Of a DNA stretch of 64,000 bases, positions 25,549 to 34,926 are shown one piece after another (the first letter of the stretch is position 1; the number at the start of each line of letters is the position of its first letter). Made by a program: the position numbers and the translations under genes. The DNA comes from Rhodospirillaceae bacterium. GTDB taxonomy: Bacteria > Pseudomonadota > Alphaproteobacteria > GCA-2731375. Under the pieces are notes generated by a model, which ran no database searches, was not told the DNA's origin, and was given only the letters and a program-made list of their open reading frames with translations. The stretch lies in contig JABIWH010000039.1 in assembly GCA_018701215.1 (NCBI GenBank), forward strand, positions 124,001-188,000, given 5' to 3'.

Positions 25549-26316
25549 ATGTTGCGACTACGGCAGATTTGTCTGGTAGCCGAGGAACTGGCACCGGCGG
25601 TGGATGCGTTGAGCGATGTTTTGGGTTTGGCGACCTGCTTTCACGATCCCGCGGTAGGCGTTTATGGTCTGGAAAATGCTCTATTGCCCTTGGGCACCAA
25701 TTTTCTCGAAGTCGTCGCGCCTTTGGACTTGAAAGAAAATACCGCCGGCGGCCGCTATCTGAAACGCCGGGGCGGCGATGGCGGCTACATGGTCATTCTG
25801 CAATGCGACAATGTGGAGGAACGCCGGACCCGTGTCGGCGAACTGGGCGTGCGCGTCGCCAATGCCTTGAATTACAACGACTTCACCGGCATCCAATTGC
25901 ACCCCCACGATACCGGCGGCTGTATGCTGGAAAACGATCAGATGGACGGCGATCAGTCCGCCGATGGCCCCTGGCACCCTGCGGGCGGCAGCTGGAAGGA
26001 TGCGGTCCGTACCGACCGAACCACGGCCATGGTCGCGGCGGAATTGCAAAGCCACGATCCTGGCGCCTTGGCGGCCCGTTGGAGCAAGATCCTTGCCGTA
26101 CCCGTTACCACCGGAAACAGCGGCGTGCCCGAGATTGTTTTGGATAATGCCACGCTGCGCTTTGTCGAGGCTGCGGATGACCGGGGCGAGGGCCTGGGCG
26201 GCCTGGATCTGGAAGTTGCCGACCGCGCTGCCATTCTGGCCGCCGCAACGGCGAGGGGCTTGGCCGTGGACGGCGATATGGTGATGATTTGCGGTACTCG
26301 TTTCCGTCTGCTTTAG
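25549..26316 (+). CDS. VOC superfamily (glyoxalase-like) protein
   Basis: A 255-residue two-module VOC protein. The first module begins LRQICLVAEELAPAVDALSDVLGL, typical of glyoxalase-fold strands; the metal residues of methylmalonyl-CoA epimerase are not clearly present. A strong GGAGG site precedes the ATG. Its place after a B12 mutase subunit and MeaB hints at an epimerase-like function, but the sequence looks closer to the Glyoxalase-3-like group. Its stop codon overlaps that of the convergent binding-protein gene. Confidence 0.72.
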   Translation: MLRLRQICLVAEELAPAVDALSDVLGLATCFHDPAVGVYGLENALLPLGTNFLEVVAPLDLKENTAGGRYLKRRGGDGGYMVILQCDNVEERRTRVGELGVRVANALNYNDFTGIQLHPHDTGGCMLENDQMDGDQSADGPWHPAGGSWKDAVRTDRTTAMVAAELQSHDPGALAARWSKILAVPVTTGNSGVPEIVLDNATLRFVEAADDRGEGLGGLDLEVADRAAILAAATARGLAVDGDMVMICGTRFRLL

Positions 26317-27956
26317 ACGAAATGCGTGGTGCGGATACCTGATTGCACGGTGGAGAACGGGCCCGCGAAGGCGGGTTCATAGCCGGCTAAATTCGGTACG
26401 CCGCCCTGTAGCAGCGGTACTGTGTGGGTATAGATCAGGGGCAGCTCTTCATTGATGATATTTTCCACTTCCGTATAGAGGTGCATGCGCTTTTGCCTGT
26501 CCCGGGTGATGCGGGCCTCTCTGATCAAGGTATCCGCCTGTTTGCTGTTATAGCCAAGGCGAAGCTGTGTCGAGGGCGAGGTGGACAGCAGCGAGCGGTT
26601 GAACCAGCCATCGGGATCGGCACGGTAGCTTGAAGCAGTGGAATCGGCGTCGTAGACGCCGGCCTGGCTGCTACCCAGGCGGTATTTTTCGCGTAACACA
26701 CTGTTCGGATGGATTTCGTGCACCACATTAAAGCCGACCTCGGCCCACATGGCCTGGATCAATTCGCCGGCCTGATGCATGTAGGCGAAATCCTGCCGCG
26801 AGACCAGGATGATCGGCGTATTCGCCAGGTTATGGCGGCGTAGCAGAAAACGCGCCTTGTCCGGATTATATTCAGGCCCCGGCTTTACATTAGGCATATG
26901 CCAGGGACTGTCGGGGCCATAAAATCCGTTTGCCGAAGTACCCAGGCCATAAAACACTGATTGATGGAGCGCCTCGTGATCAATGGCGTGGGCGGCGGCC
27001 GTTCGCAGGGCGTGCCCCTCGGGATTTTGATAGGAAAACGGACCGGTTTTTAGATTAAAGCCGATCCACGCTGTCCCCACCTGGGGAACATTCCAGGTTT
27101 GAAATTGTCCACCGAATTTGCGGCGAAATTGGCCGGCATCCGCATAGCCGAGATGGTCGATCAAATCCACGTCGCCATTCTGCAAGGCAACCAGGCGGGC
27201 GCGGTCCTGTTTCTTTGGCAGGCCGACGATGCCGTCCAGGTAGGGCAGGGCGGTGCCGTCGGCATCGGTTTCGAAATAGTTTTCGAAACGTACCATTTCG
27301 GTGCGGTCCCAGGATTTCCATGACTTGAACTTGAACGGACCGCAGCCGATGGGATGACTGCCGGCCTGACCGACGCTGTCGGGGGCGATCAGGTTGCAGG
27401 GATAGTACGTTACGTTGGCAAGGAAGACCGCGCTGGGCCGCTTCAATTTGCAGCGCAGGGTGTATTTATCAACGGCCACGATTTCCTTGATATTCTCCAG
27501 GCTGGAACGGGCGAATGGGTGGCCGATTTTCGGATCCATGATCCGCTCGAAGTTCCACTTCACCGCCGCCGCGTCAACGTCGGCGCCGTTGTGAAAGCTA
27601 ACGCCGGGACGGAGCCGGAAAGTATAGGTCTGCAAATCGTCCGAAATATTCCATTCACTGGCGATGCCGGGCGCGGGTGCGAGGTCCGGGGCAATATCCA
27701 GCAAGCCTTGAGAGGTCGCCGCCAGGGGCTGAGAGACGTTGTAGATTGTGTTCTTGTGAGGGTCGACGCCGCGGGCATCCGAGCGGGTGGCAAAGCGTAG
27801 TATGCCGCCTCTCTTGCCCCCGCCTTTTGCTATATCCTTGGCTACGGTCAGGCTTGGTAAGCCAACCGTGCTGGCGGCCCCCAGCGCCGCGCCGCCGGCT
27901 TTTAAAAAGCTGCGCCGGCTTTGTTTTGGACTTGGTATTTCGTCTGGTTCGGACAT
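26313..27956 (-). CDS. ABC transporter substrate-binding protein, family 5 (dipeptide/oligopeptide type)
   Basis: A 547-residue SBP_bac_5 protein. The twin-arginine signal SRRSFLKAGG (residues 13-22) matches the Tat consensus, so export is folded. Then FATRSDARGVDPHKN, VSFHNGADVDAAAVKWNFERI and YPCNLIAPDSV follow the family layout. The paralogue at 32299-33927 has the same segments. It is transcribed away from the ATPase genes and ends with a four-base convergent overlap with the VOC gene. Ligand unknown; peptides, nickel, opines or glutathione are known for this family. Confidence 0.85.
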   Translation of the reverse strand: MSEPDEIPSPKQSRRSFLKAGGAALGAASTVGLPSLTVAKDIAKGGGKRGGILRFATRSDARGVDPHKNTIYNVSQPLAATSQGLLDIAPDLAPAPGIASEWNISDDLQTYTFRLRPGVSFHNGADVDAAAVKWNFERIMDPKIGHPFARSSLENIKEIVAVDKYTLRCKLKRPSAVFLANVTYYPCNLIAPDSVGQAGSHPIGCGPFKFKSWKSWDRTEMVRFENYFETDADGTALPYLDGIVGLPKKQDRARLVALQNGDVDLIDHLGYADAGQFRRKFGGQFQTWNVPQVGTAWIGFNLKTGPFSYQNPEGHALRTAAAHAIDHEALHQSVFYGLGTSANGFYGPDSPWHMPNVKPGPEYNPDKARFLLRRHNLANTPIILVSRQDFAYMHQAGELIQAMWAEVGFNVVHEIHPNSVLREKYRLGSSQAGVYDADSTASSYRADPDGWFNRSLLSTSPSTQLRLGYNSKQADTLIREARITRDRQKRMHLYTEVENIINEELPLIYTHTVPLLQGGVPNLAGYEPAFAGPFSTVQSGIRTTHFV

Positions 27957-28147
27957 TTGATCCGTTTTGTTCCCGAGCTGCGACGGTATATACCCGAAAG
28001 CTCTAACTCACAGCAAGTTATTGTGAAAAAGCTGGAACTATTTTTGCGGATTTCGCGTTGTGGCGGCTTATGCCATTGACAGCAAAGGCCGTAGCTGGGA
28101 ACCTTTGGCAGCGTAATGACTAGTACCCGGGGGGGAAGGGCGTAGCT

Positions 28148-29128
28148 ATGACACAGCCCGTTCTTGAGATCGATAATCTGAGTGTGCAATTCAATTTGAA
28201 GCGTGGCGTGCTGCGTGCGATTGATCAAATTTCATTTGAAATAGGCAAGGGCGAGACCTTTGGCCTGGTGGGTGAGAGTGGTTCGGGCAAATCCGTGACC
28301 GCGCGGGCCATCATGCGTCTGATCCCCTCGCCGCCGGGTGAAATCGCCACCGGCACCGTACGTTTCCAGGGCCGCGATCTTTATCAGATGCCGGACAAGG
28401 AAATCCGTGAAATTCGTGGCCAGAATATTGCCATGGTCTTTCAGGAACCCATGAATGCCTTGAACCCCGTGTTCACGGTAGGCAGCCAGATCGGTGATGC
28501 CCTGCGCACCAACATGGGCATGTCCAAGCAAGAGGCGCGGGAGCGCACCATCGAAATGTTGCAGCTGGTCGGCATACCTTCGCCCAACGACCGGGTCGAC
28601 AATTATGTCCATGAATTCTCCGGCGGCATGCGCCAGCGCGTTATGTTGGCCATGGCGTTGAGTTGCGATCCCACGTTCCTGATCGCGGACGAGCCGACCA
28701 CGGCGCTGGATGTGACCATTCAGGCGGTTATCCTGGAGCTGATCACCTCCATGATCGAACGCTTTGACATGTCGCTTCTCTTTATCACCCATAACCTGGG
28801 CGTGGTCGCCCATGCCTGTGACAAAATTGGCGTGATGTATGCCTCCCATATTGTGGAAGTCGGCACCAAGGAAGAGATCTTCGCCAATCCCCAACACCCT
28901 TATACAGTAGGGTTGTTACGCTCCATCCCACGGTTGGACGTACAGTCGAAATTCCTGACGCCGATTGACGGAACTGTGTGCAATATGATGGAACCGCCGC
29001 CGGGCTGTAAATTCAACCCGCGCTGCTCCCATGCCATGGATATTTGCAGAGAACGTATTCCTGAGTTCAAGGAACTGTCGCCTGGCCATTTCGCCGCATG
29101 CCACTTGCATGATCAACCCACCGTTTAG
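28148..29128 (+). CDS. ABC transporter ATP-binding protein (DppD/OppD-like)
   Basis: A 326-residue ATPase: Walker A GLVGESGSGKSVTAR, Q-loop, signature HEFSGGMRQRVMLAMAL, Walker B LIADEPTTALD and switch ITHNLGVVAHA. The C-terminal oligo_HPY extension is present, with PPGCKFNPRCSHAMDIC; its three Cys are of the kind seen binding an Fe-S cluster in DppD. It pairs with the downstream OppF-type subunit. GGAAGGG precedes the start. Confidence 0.9.
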   Translation: MTQPVLEIDNLSVQFNLKRGVLRAIDQISFEIGKGETFGLVGESGSGKSVTARAIMRLIPSPPGEIATGTVRFQGRDLYQMPDKEIREIRGQNIAMVFQEPMNALNPVFTVGSQIGDALRTNMGMSKQEARERTIEMLQLVGIPSPNDRVDNYVHEFSGGMRQRVMLAMALSCDPTFLIADEPTTALDVTIQAVILELITSMIERFDMSLLFITHNLGVVAHACDKIGVMYASHIVEVGTKEEIFANPQHPYTVGLLRSIPRLDVQSKFLTPIDGTVCNMMEPPPGCKFNPRCSHAMDICRERIPEFKELSPGHFAACHLHDQPTV

Positions 29129-29184
29129 TGCCAATTTTCAAGTGATGTACTGGCAAAACGACGTGTACCGAGGCGGAGAAGCTC

Positions 29185-30162
29185 ATGAGTGAATACCTGT
29201 TGGAAGTTAAGAACCTTGTCAAATACTTCACCCTGAATGGCGATTTCGTCAGCCGGGTCGCGGGCAAGACCCAGACGGTAAAAGCGGTCGATGGCATCGA
29301 TTTCTATATTCGTCCCGGCGAGACATTGGGGCTGGTTGGTGAATCGGGTTGTGGTAAGTCGACCACGGGCCGGCTGATAACGCGTTTGATCGAACCGACC
29401 GACGGTGAGATCAAACTGCATGGTGAGGATCTGCTGGCATTTCCGCCCAAGCGTATGCGCGAAACCCGCAAGAATGTGCAGTTGGTATTCCAGGACCCTT
29501 ACGCCTCGCTTAATCCGCGCAAGACGATCATGGATATCCTGAGCCGGCCGCTTGAGGTGCATAACCTGGCGACGACCTGGTACGAAAAGCGGGAACGGGT
29601 GCTGGAACTGTTGAATTTGGTTGGCATGGGGTCCGAACATATTGACCGCTATCCTCACGAATTTTCCGGTGGCCAGCGCCAACGCATCGCCATTGCCCGC
29701 AGCCTGACCGTTAATCCCGAGCTGCTGATCGGCGATGAGCCGGTCTCCGCCCTAGATGTTTCGATCCAGGCGCAGATTCTGAACCTGTTGCGGGAGTTAC
29801 AGGAGAAATTCTCCCTGACCTATCTGTTCATCGCCCATGATCTGGCTGTTATTCGACACATCAGCGATCGGGTCGCGGTGATGTATGTGGGCAAGATTGT
29901 TGAAACCGGTCCGGTAACGACGATCTTTAACGATCCCCAGCACCCCTACACCAAGGCATTGTTGGCGGCGGTGCCGGAAGCGGATCCGAAAAAGCCGCCG
30001 CCCCGGCTAATCCTGAAAGGCGAGATCGCGACGCCGATTGATCCGCCGCCCGGCTGCCGCCTACAGGGCCGTTGCCCGATCGCCACTTCGATTTGCGGCG
30101 AGGTCGAGCCGAAATTGGAAACCGTCGATACGGATCACCAAGTCGCCTGCCACCACCTGTAG
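29185..30162 (+). CDS. ABC transporter ATP-binding protein (DppF/OppF-like)
   Basis: A 325-residue ATPase: Walker A GLVGESGCGKSTTGR, LVFQDPYASLNPRKT, signature HEFSGGQRQRIAIARSL, Walker B LIGDEPVSALD and FIAHDLAVIRHI. The oligo_HPY end (PPGCRLQGRCPIATSIC) is present. It is the second of the two nucleotide-binding subunits of one importer; the permeases are coded on the other strand just downstream. GGAG lies upstream of the ATG. Confidence 0.9.
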   Translation: MSEYLLEVKNLVKYFTLNGDFVSRVAGKTQTVKAVDGIDFYIRPGETLGLVGESGCGKSTTGRLITRLIEPTDGEIKLHGEDLLAFPPKRMRETRKNVQLVFQDPYASLNPRKTIMDILSRPLEVHNLATTWYEKRERVLELLNLVGMGSEHIDRYPHEFSGGQRQRIAIARSLTVNPELLIGDEPVSALDVSIQAQILNLLRELQEKFSLTYLFIAHDLAVIRHISDRVAVMYVGKIVETGPVTTIFNDPQHPYTKALLAAVPEADPKKPPPRLILKGEIATPIDPPPGCRLQGRCPIATSICGEVEPKLETVDTDHQVACHHL

Positions 30163-30222
30163 GTTGTTCTGGTCGGGTGTTCTGGGGCGGATAGCCTGAA
30201 CTCATCGCAAACACTAAATGAA

Positions 30223-30253
30223 ATGGCCACGCCCGAAGTTAGGGCGTGGCCAT
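30223..30253. terminator. bidirectional hairpin terminator between the ATPase and permease operons
   Basis: A perfect 12-bp stem (30223-30234 with 30242-30253) with a seven-base loop, between the convergent dppF-like and dppC-like genes. The core arm is GGCCACGCCC. AT-rich tracts flank both sides, though true T-runs are short. Confidence 0.75.
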
Positions 30254-30286
30254 AATAGTTTCGAGATCTTCCTCGGTAGCAGCCAG

Positions 30287-31237
30287 CTAACGTTCCTGGA
30301 TGCGTGGATCGAGAATATCCCGCAGGCCGTCGCCAAATAGGTTAAAGGCGAGGACGGAGTAACAGATCGCCAGGCCCGGATACACTGCGATCATCGGGTG
30401 GCTTTCCATATGTTCGCGCGCGACGTTGAGGTCACTGCCCCAATCCGGCGTCGGTGGCGGCGTGCCAAGACCAAGGAACGACAGAGCTGCAATAATCAGG
30501 ATGATATAGCCCAGGCGCACGGTGGCATTGACGATCAGCGGCGAAACGATATTGGGTAAAATTTCCCGCAGGGCGATATACATGCTGTTTTCGCCCACCA
30601 CGTGGGCGGCTTCCACATATTCCTTTTTCGACTCCACCATTGATGTGCCACGGGTCAGGCGGGCAATTTCCGGCATGGTGTTCAGGCCAAGCGCGAAGAC
30701 AAGTATCAAGTCGTTCCAGAAGCCTTCAAGTTTCCATTCCCGGGCCACCGTGATAATCAGCAGATATAATAATAAGCCCGGGAAGGCTATGAGTCCGTCG
30801 ACGAACCGCATGGAGATGGAATCGAAACGGCCGCCAAAAAATCCGGCAAAAACACCCAGCGGAATGCCCAGCGCCAAGCCCAAGACAACCGCGGCAATCG
30901 AGATCAGAACAATGCGCTGCCCACCCCACAAAACACGGGAATAAATGTCCCGGCCGAACTTGTCCGTACCGAAATAATGGTCCGCGCTGGCGGGTTGCAG
31001 CCGGATACGGTAGTTGGGCTTGGTCGGTGGGTGCGTGGCCAGCACGGGCGTTAGGATACAAACCGAAATCAAGGCGATCATCATGATCGCACCGATGGTC
31101 GCGGTCCGGCTCTTCAGAAGTTCATCGAAGGCATTCCGGGAGACGGTCCGAATGCGCCGCATGCGGATGGCAAAGGGCGTATCGTCGGGGCTGATCGTGT
31201 CGACCCGTTGACGTGATTGTAGTTGTTGATCAGACAT
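30287..31237 (-). CDS. ABC transporter permease (DppC/OppC-like)
   Basis: A 316-residue inner-membrane permease. It has the OppC N-terminal domain with one helix (TIGAIMMIALISVCILTP), HYFGTDKFGRDIYSRVLWGG, and about five further helices; the EAA loop is around ARLTRGTSMVESKKEYVEAAHVVG and ends with LSFLGLGTPPPTPDWG. A GGGGAAG site precedes the start. It follows the DppB-like gene by 11 bases on the same strand. Confidence 0.9.
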   Translation of the reverse strand: MSDQQLQSRQRVDTISPDDTPFAIRMRRIRTVSRNAFDELLKSRTATIGAIMMIALISVCILTPVLATHPPTKPNYRIRLQPASADHYFGTDKFGRDIYSRVLWGGQRIVLISIAAVVLGLALGIPLGVFAGFFGGRFDSISMRFVDGLIAFPGLLLYLLIITVAREWKLEGFWNDLILVFALGLNTMPEIARLTRGTSMVESKKEYVEAAHVVGENSMYIALREILPNIVSPLIVNATVRLGYIILIIAALSFLGLGTPPPTPDWGSDLNVAREHMESHPMIAVYPGLAICYSVLAFNLFGDGLRDILDPRIQER

Positions 31238-31248
31238 CGCCGCTTCCC

Positions 31249-32199
31249 CTAACCCATGCCAACGCGTGGGTTCAACACGCGGTACAATAAATCGACCAAT
31301 AGATTGATGATCACCACCATGATGCCCAAAACCAGCACGCCGGCCTGGATTACCGGGAAATCCCGTAGCTGGATGGCGGAATAGATAGCCAGGCCAATGC
31401 CCGGCCAGGAAAAGATTGTTTCCAAGACAACCGTGCCGCCCAGCAGGCTGGCCAGTTGCAGTCCGGAAATGGTGATGGTCGGGATCATGGCGTTGCGCAG
31501 GGTATATTTATAGATCACCTTGCGTTCGGACAGGCCCAAGGAGCGCGCCGTATCCACATAATCCTTGCTAATTTCATCCAGCATGCTGGAGCGCGTCAGC
31601 CGGGTCGTAAAGGCGGCTTGACGAAAGCCAACGGCAAGGGCCGGTAGGATCAGATACCAAATGCTCTTGCCGGGCTCGCTAAACAACGGTGCATAGCCCG
31701 ACGATGGCAACCAGCCTAGCTGCAAGGCGAATAGCAAAATACATAAAATCGCGAACCAGAATTCAGGGATCGATATGCCGGCCAGCGAGACTATTTGCGC
31801 CGAATAATCCGTCAGGGTATTGCGTCTGACCGCCGCCAATGTTCCCAGTGGCACGGCAATGATAATCGATAGCCCGATGCCGACAAGTGCCAGGTACACG
31901 GTCGCCGGTATGCGTTCGATCAATTCAATATTAACCGGCCGCCGGGTCACTAGCGATTTGCCGAAATCCCCCTGCAGGGCGTTGCCAACCCAAATGAAAT
32001 ATTGCACATAAATCGGCTTATTGAGGCCAAATTCCTCTTCCAAGGCGGCCCGGACCTCCGGATCCTCCTCGCCGTCCGTTGCCGTCAAGGTATCGATGAC
32101 ATCGCCGGGCAGGGCATGGACAAAGCCAAAAACCAGGACCGAAAGAATAAAAATAACGGGAATAATCTGAATTATGCGATTAATTGCATAAATGAGCAT
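31249..32199 (-). CDS. ABC transporter permease (DppB/OppB-like)
   Basis: A 316-residue permease with the DppB pattern: MLIYAINRIIQIIPVIFILSVLVF as the first helix, periplasmic LNKPIYVQYFIWVGNALQGDFG, and the EAA loop TRLTRSSMLDEISKDYVDTARSLGLS. Six helices are expected. The start at 32199 matches the family N-terminus; an upstream extension is not conserved. It lies between the second binding protein and the DppC-like gene, separated from the former by a hairpin. Confidence 0.9.
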   Translation of the reverse strand: MLIYAINRIIQIIPVIFILSVLVFGFVHALPGDVIDTLTATDGEEDPEVRAALEEEFGLNKPIYVQYFIWVGNALQGDFGKSLVTRRPVNIELIERIPATVYLALVGIGLSIIIAVPLGTLAAVRRNTLTDYSAQIVSLAGISIPEFWFAILCILLFALQLGWLPSSGYAPLFSEPGKSIWYLILPALAVGFRQAAFTTRLTRSSMLDEISKDYVDTARSLGLSERKVIYKYTLRNAMIPTITISGLQLASLLGGTVVLETIFSWPGIGLAIYSAIQLRDFPVIQAGVLVLGIMVVIINLLVDLLYRVLNPRVGMG

Positions 32200-32222
32200 G
32201 CTACAAGCTCCGGTGTGGCGCG

Positions 32223-32256
32223 CCGGTGACGCTCTCAATCATGAAAGCGTCACCGG
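32223..32256 (-). promoter_or_regulatory. intercistronic hairpin between binding-protein and permease genes
   Basis: Inverted repeat with 11-bp perfect arms (32223-32233 and 32246-32256; arm CCGGTGACGCT) and a 12-base loop. It lies 43 bases after the binding-protein stop and before the permease start, with no T-run, which fits an mRNA-stabilising or attenuating stem that keeps binding protein in excess of permease. Confidence 0.6.
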
Positions 32257-32298
32257 ACAACAAAGGCGCCTCTTCTAGGTACGCGGTTAGTTACGCGG

Positions 32299-33927
32299 CT
32301 AACCTTCCATGTAGGCGGTACGCACACCACCATTGGAAATGTTGAAAGGACCAGCAAATGCGGGCTGGTAGTCCTTCAACTTCTTGGTTGCCGCCGACGT
32401 CAACGGAATGCCGTGCGTGTAAATTATCGCGGCATCTTCATTGACCATGCTTTCGACGTCCGTATACATCTCCATCCGGACCTGCTTGTCCTTGGTGGCC
32501 CGCGCCGCGACGATCAACTTATCCGCCGCTTCGTTCTTGTAGCCGGTCCTCAGCTTGGTCGAGGGGCCGGAAGACAGGACGTTGACGGAATACCATTGGT
32601 CAGGCTCGAAGCGGTAGCTGTTCGCCGTCGAATCGACGCCGTAGTCGGACTTTTTGTACTTCTTGCGCAGCACCGGATTGTCGAACACTTCGTTGGTAAC
32701 CTTGAAGCCCGCTTCCTCCAACATGGAGTACACGATCTCACCAGTCTGATGCATGTATGAATATGCCTGCCGGGCGACAACCGCGACGGGCGTATTCATG
32801 GCATTCAGTTTGCGCAGAATGGCCTTTGACTTCTCGGGATCGTATTCCTTGATGTTCTTGATGTCCGGCATATGCCAGGAGCTCGCCGTACCGTAGAAGC
32901 CGTTCAAGCTTTCACTCAAGCCATTGAAGATAGCTTGGTGAATGGCTTCCTTGTCGATGGCATGGGACAGGGCTTGCCGCATCAATTTGCCATTCGGGTG
33001 GTCCATGGCGAATGGGCCCGTCTTGGACTGCACCGCAAGATAACCGCAACCAACCTGTGGAATATCCCAGGTATTGTAATTGGCTGTCTGGGTTTTCTTG
33101 AAGTTGGCGGCGTCCGCATAGGACATATTCTCGATCAGATCGACTTCGCCCGTGCGCAGGGCGGTCAAGCGGACCTTGTCCTCTTTTTTCGGATAACCCT
33201 CGATCGCATCGAGATAAGGTAGCGAATTGCCGGCGGCATCGGTTTGCCAAAAATTCTCGAACCGGACCATTTCGGTCTTCGCGAAACGCTTCCAGCTAAC
33301 GAACTTGAAGGGGCCGCAACCGATTGGATGCGTATCCACCTGATCGACGCTGTTTGGCGCGATCAGATTGACCGGATAGTAAGTCACGCTGGCCAGGAAC
33401 ACGGCACTTGGCAACTCCAGATCAATCCGCAGGGTATATTTGTCAATCGCTGTGATCTCTTTCACCAGCTTAAAGAAGCTGCGGTGGAAGGAATGGCTGG
33501 TTTTCGGATCCCGGACCCGGTCATAGTTCCACTTGATCGCCGGCGCATCCACGTCGGCGCCGTTATGGAAGGTCACGCCTTTGCGGATCTTGAAGGTATA
33601 GGTCTTCATGTCATCGGAGATCGTCCATTCCTCGCCAATGGCGGGGACGATGTCCATGTTCTTGTCGATATCAAGCAGGCCACCCGACGTCGCCGCCAAA
33701 GGATGCGAGACGTAATAGATGACGTTGCGTTGCGGATCCAGACCACGGGCATCCGAGCGGGTGGAAAATCGCAGTGTGCCGCCCTTCTTCTTCGCCGCGA
33801 ATGCCGAACCTGGCATGCTAGCCGTTGCCGCCGCCGCTGCCGCCGCCGTCATGCCGGCCGACGATGTTGCGAGGAATTCACGTCTGGTCTGTTGTCCGAA
33901 AGAATTGCTGATTTTGAATTTAGACAT
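32299..33927 (-). CDS. ABC transporter substrate-binding protein, family 5 (second paralogue)
   Basis: A 542-residue SBP_bac_5 protein with a Tat-like signal (TRREFLATSSAG, Arg15-Arg16) and an Ala-rich h-region ending at SAFAAKKK. Core segments FSTRSDARGLDPQRN and VTFHNGADVDAPAIKWNYDRV closely parallel the 26313-27956 protein, so they are paralogues. It is first in a binding-protein/permease/permease operon. A strong AGGGAGG ribosome site precedes it. Confidence 0.87.
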   Translation of the reverse strand: MSKFKISNSFGQQTRREFLATSSAGMTAAAAAAATASMPGSAFAAKKKGGTLRFSTRSDARGLDPQRNVIYYVSHPLAATSGGLLDIDKNMDIVPAIGEEWTISDDMKTYTFKIRKGVTFHNGADVDAPAIKWNYDRVRDPKTSHSFHRSFFKLVKEITAIDKYTLRIDLELPSAVFLASVTYYPVNLIAPNSVDQVDTHPIGCGPFKFVSWKRFAKTEMVRFENFWQTDAAGNSLPYLDAIEGYPKKEDKVRLTALRTGEVDLIENMSYADAANFKKTQTANYNTWDIPQVGCGYLAVQSKTGPFAMDHPNGKLMRQALSHAIDKEAIHQAIFNGLSESLNGFYGTASSWHMPDIKNIKEYDPEKSKAILRKLNAMNTPVAVVARQAYSYMHQTGEIVYSMLEEAGFKVTNEVFDNPVLRKKYKKSDYGVDSTANSYRFEPDQWYSVNVLSSGPSTKLRTGYKNEAADKLIVAARATKDKQVRMEMYTDVESMVNEDAAIIYTHGIPLTSAATKKLKDYQPAFAGPFNISNGGVRTAYMEG

Positions 33928-34243
33928 AGTTTAGGCCTCCCTTTGCGAGCCACTCAAAAAGTGTGTCAAAGTTTGGCTGGTCGGCCGGTAGCATCCCGCT
34001 GGGATCATAATTTCTACCCCCCCTCTGCACCCATCACCTCAACACGCGTACGTCACTGTCGTTCTTTTTTATTGTCCCCAGTCTACCGAGGGAACGAGCG
34101 TCATTGCAATTGAAACCTTGCTGTTTCGCCTAACTCATTTTCAGGCAACCGATTGGTGTCTGCTGATTTTCGGCGGACAATGTAGGCTTGCCGGGCAAGG
34201 CAAGGCGGATAAATTATGAATTTGACCTGCTATGTGGGCGGCT
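33928..34243. other. 316-base intergenic region upstream of the binding-protein operon
   Basis: No gene seen. It should hold the promoter of the leftward binding-protein operon. It has a short ATCCC-GCT-GGGAT inverted repeat near 33993 and, read leftwards, a TTGACA-like hexamer near 33965, but no good -10 follows it. Confidence 0.4.
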
Positions 34244-34906
34244 TTAAGGCGCCGTTTCCGCGCGCACATAGGCTCGGGTCAAAATACGAAGGTGATCGCG
34301 AAAATGCGGGCGCATCCGTTCGGTCCAGGGGGTATTGGCTGCCGTCTTCCAGGCTTCGCTCCACGTCACTTCCGGCGACGTTAGGTGATAGATCGCGACA
34401 TATCGGTGGCTGCCTTCATCATCCCCTAACTCATTTGGGCCAGTGCGGTAGCGCCGGGCCGCCAGGGTGCCGGGCACGGCGGCCAGGGCGGGTAGATGCT
34501 CCTGATCGTACCAGGCGTTGAAATCGTCCTCCACCTCCGGCGCGATGTTCATGGTGTTGAGCAATAGCCCGCCCGCGCCCGCCGGCGCCTCGGCGTCGCC
34601 TGGATTAATTTGCGTGCCTTCAAAGCGCAGCAATCTGTCACACATGGTGGTGACGCGTTTCGACCAGACGGAAAGATTGTCATAGGCGATGGCGCGGTAG
34701 GCCTCGGAATGCATGACATCAAGCGCGTCCAGATCATAGGTGGCGATGGCGACGTTCGGCGCGTCTTCGCTGATCCAACGTTCGCAGGCACCAAAGCCTG
34801 GGATCGCCTGGCGTTCGGGGACGTGTTCCAGGTCATACCAGTCATGAAATTCATCCGCCTGGGCATTCGAGAAATCAAACGCGGCGATGAGTAAGCCCTT
34901 GGCCAT
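34244..34906 (-). CDS. EthD-like double dimeric alpha-beta barrel protein
   Basis: A 220-residue protein made of two ferredoxin-fold repeats. The first has FHDWYDLEHVPERQAIPGFGACERW near residue 19 and the second FNAWYDQEHLPALAAVPGTLAARRY near 128. The W-Y-D-x-E-H motif is typical of EthD-like proteins, which accompany alkyl-ether or aromatic degradation and related pathways. The activity is unknown. The start has GGAGGT upstream. The neighbouring 114-residue gene codes for a third such domain. Confidence 0.72.
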   Translation of the reverse strand: MAKGLLIAAFDFSNAQADEFHDWYDLEHVPERQAIPGFGACERWISEDAPNVAIATYDLDALDVMHSEAYRAIAYDNLSVWSKRVTTMCDRLLRFEGTQINPGDAEAPAGAGGLLLNTMNIAPEVEDDFNAWYDQEHLPALAAVPGTLAARRYRTGPNELGDDEGSHRYVAIYHLTSPEVTWSEAWKTAANTPWTERMRPHFRDHLRILTRAYVRAETAP

Positions 34907-34926
34907 TGCGACCTCCAAATCTGTTT

